Below are positions 1 through 10,721 of a DNA stretch of 64,000 bases, piece after piece. Location: NCBI GenBank assembly GCA_003255065.1, contig QAOA01002596.1:92814-156813 (forward strand), in the 5' to 3' direction. Origin of the DNA: Cercis canadensis. Its lineage: Eukaryota; Streptophyta; Magnoliopsida; Fabales; Fabaceae. A program made the translations under genes and the position numbers. The notes beneath the pieces are model-generated. The model did not search any database and had not been told where the DNA came from. It saw nothing but the letters and a program-made list of their open reading frames with translations. How positions within the stretch are numbered: the stretch's first letter is position 1; every line of letters begins with the position of its first letter.

Positions 1-1667
1 ATGATAACATAGAGATTCAAACCTTTAACTTTATATAACTATTCAAACTTTTAACCATTAAATCACTGCTTAAAGTTTACATTTTTTAACCTCTCATCCT
101 GCCAAACACGTTACAAATTTATTAATCCCATGAAATAGAGAAGTTAAGAGTTGTCTGTATAATAGTATCATTTTCAAGGGAAATAATCCTTTGAAGTTGT
201 TGCTAAATAAGATAAGGTTTATTAATTGTGAATCTACATAAATTGTGTCACGTTCATATTCAAGACAAGCACATCAATTGTCACTTTCTATTTTCTTTTT
301 TGGGATGCCAATTAATGAAAATCCCAAATTAATTAAGATCAAGATACATCCTGGGGACATTCAGGTCCTCAAGAAAACCAAAGATTTGTGATGTTACCTT
401 GAAGCACCAATTATTGTCAAATTAAAGAAGAGAATTCCCAGCACGTCTATAAGCTTCTAAGATCACATAAATAAAAATAAAAAAAAAAAAAAAAAAAAGA
501 ATAACTTATATAGAAAAGGTTCAACTTCAATGTGTCATTAACTAACAAAGTGTTGGCTCAATGGAAGCAGGTTGAGCCTCAAGACGTTTTAGGTCAAAGG
601 TCTTGAGTTCGAATATTTGGAGTCGCACTTGTTGTGAGGAATTTCTTTGTTACTACTCCCGTCCTAAACAAAAATTAGTCTCATAACCAAATGGTGTGAA
701 GATACTCTGAGTGTAAACCAAAAATAATCAAATTTAATACGAGTGTGAGAATGAAATGAAACTCCAGAAAAAGAGAGCCAACATATTCTTCAACTTCAAA
801 GATACATTGCCAATATAGGGATTAGACATCCAAAAGATAGATTACTATAATTAGAAAATTCATCTTAAATCATTGGAAAATAATTAGGCCAACTTTCTTG
901 TTACTTATGAAAAAAAAAAAAAAAAAAAAAAGATATTGGAAGACAAAACAGCGATTGTCGATTGAGACCAAGCATGAGAGTTAATGCAATTGGGGACAGC
1001 TTCGAATTTGAAACGTGGAGTGGGGTACTGTATTAATAAATAAATAAAAAAGAGTGAAAAAGTGATCTGGACCACAAGTAGCTTTGTAGGATGAATGGAT
1101 GATATTGATAGGTAAATCCTCAAAAGAAGGTCTTGCTGGTACATTGCACTAAATACTTTGAATTTAGGATGTGATTCTTAGGGAAAGAAAATTTTTAAAA
1201 GGGTTAAAAGTTTTTTCTTCTTTGAGATAAAAAAAAAATAAGATTATAATGGATCAGTAATTGAGTATTGAATATCATAAAGATTTTATATTCAAATTTT
1301 ATTAAAATTGAGTAAGGCTAAAATTATGAAAGAGAATAAGTTACTTCTTATTACAAATGGACAAAAAAAAAAAATAACACTACAAATCTCTAGCTAAAAA
1401 AGTAAAAAATAAAACAAATTCATCTCAAATCTAGCTAAGATGAAAATGAAGTGACAACTTTTAGTGTACTTTTCAGTTATAAGTTGTATGAAGTAGGTGC
1501 CAGTTTCATTCTGTTTATCTTTTCGTACAATTTTGGTTAATAAACTGAGTGTGGCTATTGTGACCTTCAATGGTAGATAAAAGAAGTGGTGCATGTGGAT
1601 TTGAATGTCTAGTGCTCCTTTTATTTCTACTTCCCATTAAATAGCCACACTTTGGTCATTTCCATAT
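1..1667. other. AT-rich intergenic sequence
   Basis: No gene could be supported here. The stretch holds A/T homopolymers (around 478-498 and 908-930) and short open frames without recognisable domains or splice structure. I see nothing else in it. Confidence 0.6.
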
Positions 1668-2890
1668 TCCACCCTACCTTCTGTTCTCACAATATCTTCG
1701 CAGCTTAAGATGAGAAAACACATTGTTTTCCAGTGTAGAACTGAAATATCAAATATTTAGAGTTCTCAAAATCTAATAATTAGCCCACTTCATAGACTTC
1801 ATCTCCTTGTTGCCACTATTATCCGCTTGTAACCTGAGTAAGAAATGCAACATATGGATCCTCTTCTTCTCTCTGCACCATAATCCTAAATTCATGTAAA
1901 AGTTAGTCTTTCATGCATTTGATAGGTCTTTGGTTTGGGCAAATCTTTTTCTAGTCTGTGTTAATAACCAGAATGATACACTTTTATCAATTATTTCATA
2001 CTTTTCTTAACTTGGTCTCTAATTTCAGAAGACATATAAGGCTTTACAAGGATATTAAATTGCTTCTTCAACATCCTGGGAACGATAACATAGTTCAATT
2101 CAAGTTTAGATACAATGGCAGTAAAGTCAGTGGCGGATCCAAAAATTTTAACTAGTGGGGACAAAAAATAAACTATAAATATTTTTATCAAAAGAAAATA
2201 TTGTAAATATGCATAGGCTATAAAACAATGATATGAAATATACAAGAATCATGAATTTGTGATGGTGTGGAATGGTGTTGATTGTTGAGTGTTGTGATTA
2301 TGAACTTGTGGTAGAAGATGAAAGGGAAAACTTCAAAAATAGCTTAATTTTTTCTCTCTTCTCTGGTGACTTTTTATATTCTCCTTTTTTCAATATCACT
2401 TATCACATCAAGTCTTAAGTGACTTCTGACTTTTATCTTAAAGAAGTTAGTGGGTTACAGTTGGCTAAAAGGGTGATGCCGTGGTGAGGATTTGGGCTAT
2501 GTGGGGGCAGCTTTCAAATTTTTATGGGGGCAAAAAAAAATTACCTTCTGAGGGCAAAAAAAATTTGTATGTGGATCCGCCTCTGAGTAAAGTGACATGG
2601 GCTTCAAAATAAACACAATACTGAAAAAACTTAATTATTACCTCCTCAAAATCCTTCTTTATGATCCTTAAGAAATTTGATGTTAATGGCGAGGAAAACC
2701 TTTAGAATAAAACCTTCCAATCCTTGTGTTAATGGCATCTGGAAATTTGATGTCTTTGGGAACAAAAGAAAAGTGCCATGTTTCTTTCGGATAAGCTTTT
2801 GGAAATTTTGTCGCCGGTGCATGTTGATTAGAATATTCTCTGATTGCTTTTTGTTTGAAGCCAAAATCTTGCTGCAAAATCAATTGTAGT
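1668..2890 (-). pseudogene. ABCG transporter relic (decayed fifth cluster member)
   Basis: Scattered blocks resemble parts of the complete ABCG gene at 3314-6887, in the same order and orientation. Positions 1668-1800 resemble its 3' flank (compare 3100-3245). Positions 1843-1910 resemble the start of exon 6 and the intron before it (compare 4500-4600). Positions 2019-2085 resemble exon 5. Positions 2636-2675 resemble the end of exon 4. Positions 2695-2890 resemble pieces of exon 3 and exon 2 run together with large deletions. Exon 1, the Walker A region and the membrane domain are gone, and no frame is open across the blocks. A hAT-like element interrupts it at 2128-2585. This is a gene relic older than the pseudogene at 9071-10721. 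The block matches were made by eye, so the edges are approximate. Confidence 0.6.
2128..2585. mobile_element. hAT-type MITE with 8-bp target duplication
   Basis: The element begins CAGTGGCGGATCC and ends GGATCCGCCTCTG. These are inverted repeats of 13 bp with one mismatch. It is flanked on both sides by the 8-bp direct repeat AGTAAAGT (2120-2127 and 2586-2593). An 8-bp target site duplication and CAG-type short terminal repeats fit the hAT superfamily. At 458 bp it has no coding capacity, so it is non-autonomous. It sits between the exon 5 and exon 4 remnants of the ABCG relic. Confidence 0.8.
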
Positions 2891-3313
2891 ATAATACCAT
2901 TAGGAAGGGAAGCTGGCATCAATAGGCTAACTCAAAAGAGGCTTCATTTGGAGGAGTTTTGTTCAATGAAAATGCCAAAACTAAATTGATGAAGACCTTT
3001 TCTGCTCATAGAATTTATACACAATGATTGATTCTTCTGGGTGAAGGTTGATTTGAATATTGCTTGGTGTTCCTTTGAGTTTGTTGTTTCCAAATTTCAC
3101 CCTATGTTCTGTTCTCATAATAACCTCATACTTAAGAAGAAAAGCACATTTAATATTTTCCACTACAGAAGAGAATAATCAATTATTTAGCATTCCTAGT
3201 TCATAGACATCATCATACTAAAAGCTGTAGAGACTTCTTGCCTCAACTGTTGTGAGGCCTTTCTTGGTGTAGGATATCTGATGTCTCAGACAGGGCACCA
3301 GGCCTAAAATCAT

Positions 3314-6300
3314 TTAGTGCTCATTGCTTCTGGCCACTCTAGTGACATTTCTGTTTGGTTGGAGACAATTAAGAGCTGCAACAATAGGCTTCACCTTCTC
3401 CTTGATTTTAATGACGCTTAAGAACATAATTCGATACAAAATAATCATTCCCAGCAAGATAGCAAGATCAACCCACTTGGAGTGACCCATTTCCACTTGC
3501 CATGTCTGCTTGAGTATTGCATTACCACTAATGGTCTTGCTGCCTCCATGGTCGCTAGCAAATGTTAAACCATCAAACTCGTTCTTGAACAATCCTTGGA
3601 AGACATACTTGTGGAAGGAAACATAGTATAAAGGGTATCTCCAAAATGGTTTGGGAAGATCATTTGGCAGGCAATAGAATCCACCAAGTAAAATCATGAG
3701 TCCTTGAATCCCACCATTAATGATCATGCCCATTATGAAATTTGGGAAGACACTCCCCACAACCATCGTAAGGCTCTCAACTGACATTACAGTGGCAAAT
3801 AGAACACAAGTAAAATACAGAAAGTGTTCAAATCCTTTGTGCAGCCCAGCAAGATAAGAAGCTATTCCTCCAGGAATCAAAGAGATCAATAACATGTAAG
3901 GAGCAGCAGAGAACGTGTTGCCAATCAAAAATGCAGTAGCACCATAATGCCCGTTTAATCTTTCTCGTTCAAATACCTAAATGGATGGAAGGGAACACTT
4001 TTTAAGTAACTTAATGTGTGTGTTATATCAATGATCAAGCACCTCTAGTCATTTTAGTGAAGTTCAAGTGCAAACCTGCACTTCAATAAAATGGATAGCT
4101 TCAATTTATTTCTAATTAATGTTGACAAATGGAGCATGCCTTGAATCAATTTAATCAAGTCGATTTTGGAGAGTAACTTTACCTTCATTTCTTCCAAAAA
4201 AGGAGGGAATCCACCAATAAGGGTTATGAAAGTTAGGACAGAAACAAAAAATGTGAGTAGCGACCCTCTAGCCTGAAATGAAACATGCATGAAGATATTA
4301 ATCTTATACTTTGTAGACTAAAAGCCATTCTCTGTCTCACATTGCCTCTCTTACCTGAATAGATTCACTGCTTGAGCCGACGTCGAAGAAAATAGTGCCT
4401 AGACTTATAGCTATTGCAATATAGACAGCTAGACGTAACCAGTAATTGGCTACATCGCGATACATGTGCAGGGAAGATCTTCTTATAAGAATGAGGCACT
4501 GAGTAAGGAACGCAGCATGAATATTCTTCTTCTCTATCACCCCAGAATCCTAAATTCATTTAAAAGTTAGTGTTTTACGTACCTCATTTCTTTGGTTCTG
4601 GAAAGTCCTTGTCTTGTTTACAATATGGTATTGACAAGAAAGGTAACTATATACTTACACTTTCACATATTTCAGCCACTTCTTTCTGAACTTTGTCACA
4701 AATTGTAGAGGATCTATAAGATTTTATTAGGATAGTAATTGCTTCATCTGTGCTTACTCCTTTACCAAGGCCTCCTTCAGCATCCTAGAAAGAATAGAAT
4801 GACTCAAATCAAATTTTGCTCTGCATTTGTTAACTAGATGATTCGAATATATACCACTAAGTAGTGGAGTTATATTAATATAATGAAATTTATAGAGCCT
4901 ACATTTGTTATGCCTATAGAATGATTTGACTTCATCATTGGGTAATTGAGTGTTGACCGTAAGGGTTTGTTTGGGAGTTAAAATTGGGAGAAAAAGAGAG
5001 AAAAGGAAATGAGTAAATGTGTTTATCCCCTTATTTGGAAGTTCAAGATTAAAAAAGAAAAGGAAACCAATAGGTAATCTCAAACTCTTGCATTCTTTTT
5101 TTGTCTCACTTTTGTGTTTCTTCAATTTGGAGGGTTTGGAGAGAAAAAAAAAATAGTTTACTATTATACCTCTATTTATTTCTTCAAATTTAGATAATAT
5201 TATTAAATCTTATATTAAATATATTTATTTTATAAATAATGGATAAATTTATAAAATTATAAAATTTTTATTTCTTTCCTTTCATTTCTTCTCATTTTGC
5301 TCATTTTAATCATTCAAACAAAGGAGAGGAAAACTTTTCCATTTCCCTTCCGTTCCTTTCCCTTTATTTCCTCTCTTCTCCTTTCCTTTTCCCTTAGTTT
5401 AAACTCTCAAACAGAGCTTAAAGCAAACAAGTGGGTGTGTAGTGTATAAGATCCAGTTGAAGAGCACCACAAGTCCGTCACTGACAATCCATGAGAATTG
5501 GTAGCTCTATTACAGTATGCTACTTGTCCTTAGATTTGAGGTCGGTATATTTAATGTTTATATGACAAGCAAGATTGAGAAAGTTTCCTTACCTGCTCAA
5601 AATCTTTGTTTATGATCCTTAAGAAATGATCAGAAGGATTGTACAGAGTTGGGCAGGGAAAACCATTTGAAGCAAAAAACTGCATTCAATCAAAAGTAGA
5701 ATTTGTCTGTGGTCAACATCAAATTAATATGCACTTCTTATGTACTTCTTTTATAACTAGTAAAAGTTAGAGTTCCTAACCTCGTTTGCAGCAGAAGCAG
5801 GGCCAAAATACACTGTTTCACCAGAAGAGAGAAGGCAGAGATTATGGAAAACTTGAAAAACTTCACTACTAGGCTGATGGATGGATACAACAATAGTCCT
5901 TTGAATTCCATCCCTTTCATTTAAACTGGCAATTCTTCTCATAACATAATAGGAAGCAGCACTATCAAGCCCACTAGTTGGTTCATCAAGGAAGAGAAGT
6001 CTAGGGCGTGTTAGAATCTCAATGCAAATGCTAAGTCTCCTCTTTTGCCCTCCACTAAGGCCTTTAGAAGCCCACCCTCCAATCCTTGTGTCAATGGCAT
6101 CATACAGACCCATTTCTCTGAGTGTGATGTCTGCTCTTTCCTTCTTCTCCGCTTTGGTCATGGAATCTGGGAATTGTAGCTGAGCTGAGTAGTATACAGC
6201 TTCTCCTGCTGTCAAAGTTGACAGCATAGCATCATCTTGTGTTACATATGCCTGATTTCACACGGTGAGGAAATGAGATAATATATTTTAACTCCTCTTT

Positions 6301-6887
6301 TCTTTACCACAATAACTATTTTGCATACAAAAGGTGACATGTGTCTTTAGGACAAAGCTTTTGGGAATTTTTTCTTACTGATGTTCCATAAGCCAGTGCT
6401 TGTTTGTAGCCATTAATTAGAACCTTCCCTGTTTGATTTGTGTTTGAAGCCAATCTTCCTGCAAAGTTATTTGAAGCATATGGTATTCATAAGGCAACAC
6501 AGAAATAAATTGTGGGTGGGGATATTTGAGTAAAAATTCATAACATTAATTGAATTTGATTCTAATACCTGCTAATGCATCAAGAAGTGTGGATTTGCCA
6601 CAACCAGAAGGACCCATTATAGCCAAGAGTTCTCCTGGCTTGGCATAACCAGTAAGACCCTGCAGAATTGGTTTCCTACTCTTTCCATTTGGAACAGTCA
6701 CCCACAAATCCTCCCATGTCAGTTGCATGCCCTGCTCCTCTCTCTGAATACTTCTTGAACTGAACTTGATGGCTTCATTGTCAAATGGGGTTATAATGTC
6801 TTGCATGGTTTGTACAATTCTAGAGCTCTTATTTGGTTCACAGTAATCTGCAGCAGGCTGAAGGGGTGGATGAAGAAGAGATGTCAT
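3314..6887 (-). CDS. Half-size ABC transporter, ABCG/WBC subfamily (cluster copy 1)
   Basis: An ATP-driven membrane exporter of the plant ABCG half-transporter family, which works as a dimer. Coding exons (minus strand): 6887-6569, 6458-6379, 6251-5781, 5679-5593, 4784-4659, 4549-4355, 4272-4183, 3976-3314. They join in frame to 676 residues, normal for the family. The nucleotide-binding domain comes first: Walker [10 protein letters not shown] at residues 92-100, signature LSGGQ near 198-202, Walker B LLFLDE near 218-223 and the H-loop in SIHQPSSE near 258. The ABC2-type membrane domain lies in exons 6-8 and includes the typical [12 protein letters not shown] segment. The ATG at 6887 was chosen because the frame opens just upstream only through a TTG. 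The gene looks intact. The substrate cannot be read from sequence. Related plant ABCGs export cuticular lipids, hormones or volatiles. A Tourist-like element lies in intron 4. Confidence 0.9.
4963..5418. mobile_element. Tourist-like (PIF/Harbinger) MITE in intron 4 of ABCG copy 1
   Basis: The left end is GGGTTTGTTTGGGAGTT. The right end, read on the other strand, is AGCTCTGTTTGAGAGTT, matching at about 13 of 17 positions. A TAA trinucleotide flanks both ends (4960-4962 and 5419-5421), consistent with the 3-bp TWA target duplication of PIF/Harbinger elements. The 456-bp interior is AT-rich and non-coding. The young ABCG copies carry a different element in the same intron. Confidence 0.55.
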
Positions 6888-9070
6888 TTCAACCAAGTGT
6901 TTGTTGTGTATATGTGGTGTTTATTATGGAGACTGAGAGAGTGTAGCAAGATGGAGGAGTTTTGTTCACTGAAATCACCAAAGCTAAACTGATTCTACTA
7001 CTGAAAACCAAAACATTTTTCCAAGTGCAAATAGGGCAAGAGTGTTTGGCAATTTAAAAGAACTCTCACGTTTTCTGGGCTTAACCTTGCTGCTCTGCAT
7101 GTTTGTTGTATTTGTATGGAAAGAAGTTGGTAAGACGTCAAGAAAGGAAAGAGTTTGAGCTTGAAATGGGTTTACACAGTGTAATTCTTAACTAATTTCC
7201 AATGGTGGATAGACCTAGAACGAAAATAATAAATAAGGGTAGCAGTGATTTCAGAGAAAACGGCCTTTCATTGAAGATTCTGAGAACACAATTTATTACT
7301 CAATGACACTTCCTTAAACGTAACAGTGAATAGGTGCCTCCCCTTCAAACAAGTTTGAAAGTTACCTAACTCCCAAGCTAGTTGGAGGCATGCTAGGTTA
7401 CGAAAGTATGCAGATTCTTTACTATTGAACTACATACTTAGTGACTTAATATCATAATTTAGAGTAACATGTTTCTGCATAAGGAAAAGACATGAGCATA
7501 AAGGAGTAATTGGATACATTTTTGGTCCAATGAATCCTTGTAATTGGATACATGAATGTGATAAAGACTACTTGTCTACTTACTAAACTAATCACTACAT
7601 AAACTTAAAAAAAAAAAAAAAGTTTATTTTCTGTGAATAAGACTATCTATAATTATTATAGTCACTTTCTCCCTTTTTTTTTTTGTTTTTTTTTATCTCT
7701 CTTTACAAATCTGATTTCTCTATTTAAATAGTTGCATGTGCGTTATACGGGTTGCAACTAATTATACATATATTTAATTATATCTACATGTAAACGAGTA
7801 ATAATATCTTGAGTTTACCAGCAATGTGATAAACACTATTTGTCTACTTACTAAAATAAGTATACATGTGTTAGTAATATTATTACTCGTTTACTACATC
7901 GGACTTTCTATTTAATACAACAACTAGTTTGTTGTACTTGGACGAAAACATGAATAGTGTAAACAATCAGCATAATTTGTGAAGAAGTTTCTACTGTACA
8001 AAAGCTTTTTCTTTATTTCCAGGTCCATAATAAACAACAACATAAAGTTAGATTTGCATTAATGCACTGAATAGAAGCAGCATTGAAGTCTCAAGCACGT
8101 GGCTACGTAAATTGGTTCCCTTAGGCCAATTGAATTTTATCAGAAGAGATTCCATAACAAGAAAATAATTGAATAATCTTTCACTTTTTAAGCTTGCTTG
8201 CTGTCAAACAAATAGAGAGATGAGAAATGACAATCATACCATAACTTGTTCCACAAAACCTCACTTAATGCGGGTACTGCAACTTTTGATAAAATTATTG
8301 TTTTTTAATTGAAATAATTTCATTTATATTTATAATATGTTCAAAACAGTAAACACTTTGTTAATTGTTAATATTTTCTAATGGAAAAAAATCAAATTTT
8401 GGTGTAAATTGGTAAATGGTGCTGCCTTGGTAAAAGTCTAGCTGGCTAGAAGCCTAGAAGTAATTGCCCATCTGCATTATTTGACTTCATGTCATTCACT
8501 TCTCTACTTGTCTGCCATCTGAACCAAGCTTTGTCACTTATTGAAGTTTTGTGGTCTTCTGTTTTTTTTTTTGGGTCTTCTCTCCCAATTTTGGTTGATA
8601 CATGAATCTTTTTGGCTTTTTGTCCATTAGTCATAACTCCAAAGTAATAATATACTTTGGTACTTTTGATTCTATTTTGACTGTAAATGTAATTTAATTA
8701 TATGAAAAGAACTGGTTATGGGTGGAATTATAAATTTGTATGCTGAGGTGCTTCTTCCCATCAGCCTCAATTTTTCATTTCCAAACATCCTATGTTCTGT
8801 TCTCACAATAAGTTCACCCTCTAAGATTAAAAAGAAGAAAAAAAAAACATTTCTTTTCAAATACAAAGCAGAAATGTATACAATTCTCATTATCTAATAA
8901 ACTCAGTTCATACATTAGACATCATGATATTAAAAATTGTGGACGCTCCTTGTTACATTATGATGCTCTTCTAACATATACTTATGCTAAAATTTGTATA
9001 AGTGGCTCTATCTAAATTTAGATGGCAACACTTAAAATTTATTTTCTGTCGCTTTGGATTAAAAAATTAG
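6888..9070. other. Intergenic region upstream of ABCG copy 1
   Basis: AT-rich spacer that must hold the promoter of the minus-strand ABCG gene at 3314-6887 and the 3' flank of the ABCG pseudogene. Positions 8780-8930 resemble the 3' flanks of the other cluster members (3100-3245 and 1668-1800). A perfect 18-bp inverted repeat occurs at 7790-7807 and 7877-7894. A short direct repeat around CTACTTGTCTACTTACTAAA occurs near 7566 and, imperfectly, near 7835. No gene was supported. Confidence 0.5.
7790..7894. repeat. Perfect 18-bp inverted repeat
   Basis: GTAAACGAGTAATAATAT at 7790-7807 is repeated as its exact reverse complement at 7877-7894, with a spacer of about 69 bases. It could form a stem-loop or be the remnant ends of a small transposon. 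No target duplication was recognised outside the arms. Confidence 0.6.
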
Positions 9071-10721
9071 TTAATAGCCATTACTTCTGGTCACCCCAGA
9101 GAATTTGATGTTTTCTTGGGGAGAATTAAGAGCTGAAAGAATAGCCTTCACCCTCTCCTTGATCTTAATGACACCCAAGAACATAAACCCACAGAATACA
9201 ATCATTCCCAGCAAAACAGCAAGATCCACCCACTTGGAGTGATCCATTTCCACTTGCCATGTGTTCTTGATTTAAACTGGCAATTCTTCTCATAACATAA
9301 TAGGAAGCAGCACTATCAAGCCCACTAGTTGGTTCATCAAGGAAGAGAAGTCTAGGGGGTGTTAGAATCTCAATGCAAATGCTAAGTCTCCTCTTTTGCC
9401 CTCCACTAAGGCCTTTAGAAGCCCACCCTCCAATCCTTGTGTTAATGGCATCTTGCAGACCCATTTCTCTGATTGTTATGTCTGTTCTTTCCTTCGTCTC
9501 TGCCTTTGACATGGAATCTTGAAATTGAAGCTGAGCTGAGCAGTATACAGCTTCTCCAGTTGTCAAGGTATATAGCATAGCATCATCTTGTGTTACATAA
9601 GCCTGATTTCACATAGTGAAGAAGAGATATTAACGAAACTCCAATTTTCTTTAAGACAATGACTGTTTTTGGATAATAAAAAAGTGATATTTCTTTAGGA
9701 CCAAGCTTTGGGGAATTTTTTCTTACTGATGTTCCACAAGCCAGTGCTTGTTTGTGGCCATTGATAAGNTCTGCCTTTGACATGGAATCTTGAAATTGAA
9801 GCTGAGCTGAGCAGTATACAGCTTCTCCAGTTGTCAAGGTATACAGCATAGCATCATCTTGTGTTACATAAGCCTGATTTCACATAGTGAAGAAGAGATA
9901 TTAACGAAACTCCAATTTTCTTTAAGACAATGACTGTTTTTGGATAATAAAAAAGTGATATTTCTTTAGGACCAAGCTTTGGGGAATTTTTTCTTACTGA
10001 TGTTCCACAAGCCAGTGCTTGTTTGTGGCCATTGATAAGAATTTTCCCTGTTTGCTTTGTGTTTGAAGCTAATCATCCGGCAAAGTTATTTGAAGCATAT
10101 GGACTCATAATCAACATAAAAATAAATTGGTGGGTGTTTCAAGTAAAGGGTCTAAGTTCAAGTCACAACAACAATCTCCCATATACAAAAAAAGAACTAT
10201 TGTAAAAATATTTTAAAAAATAATCAACATGATAATAAACTAATGACATGCATATAAGTCTCATAGCCAAAATCCAATATTTTTAAATAACAACATATAA
10301 TTTGGTACTGAAATAAAGGTTTAAGGCTGTCATTATAATTTAGAAGTTATATTTCACATTCCTATAAAGCATGGTTGATACTGATACTCAATTACCTGCC
10401 AAAGCATCAAGAAGTGTGGATTTGCCACAACCAGAAGGACCCATTATAGCCAAGAGCTCTCCTGACTTGGCATAGCCAGTAAGACCCTGCAGTATTGGTT
10501 TCCAACTCTTTTCCATTTGGAACAGTCACCCACAAATCCTCTCATGTCACTTGTATGCCCTGCTCCACTCTCTGAATACCTTCACTGCTATTTGTGAACT
10601 TGGTGGCTTCATTCTCAAATGGGGTAATAAAGTCTACATCGGTTTCCACCATTCTAGAGCTATTGTTGGGTTCACTGTAAGTAGCATCAGGTTGAACAGG
10701 TAGATGAAGAAGGTACGCCAT
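9071..10721 (-). pseudogene. Internally deleted ABCG pseudogene (cluster copy 2)
   Basis: Closely related to copy 1 but broken in several ways. Exon 1 (ATG near 10721, end near 10396) has TGG changed to TGA at 10542-10544, in the segment corresponding to LTWEDLW of copy 1. It also has a one-base insertion near 10509. Exon 2 is near 9987-10065. Exon 3 runs from near 9608 only as far as the IASLN codons at about 9271. It then passes directly into the last third of exon 8 (WQVEMDHSKWVDL..., stop at 9071-9073). The H-loop, exons 4-7 and most of the membrane domain are therefore deleted, about 2.4 kb compared with copy 1. Nucleotide-binding motifs LSGGQ and LLFLDEP survive. The apparent second copy of exon 3/intron 2 around the N at 9769 is treated as an assembly artefact. 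A functional protein is very unlikely. Confidence 0.85.
9499..10039. repeat. 270-bp duplication around a single N (probable assembly artefact)
   Basis: Positions 9499-9768 and 9770-10039 are the same 270 bases, with one difference seen (TATATAGC against TATACAGC). They are separated only by an N at 9769. The repeat begins and ends exactly at the N, as expected when two overlapping contig ends are joined without merging. The duplicated piece covers part of exon 3, intron 2 and part of exon 2 of the ABCG pseudogene. Confidence 0.85.
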
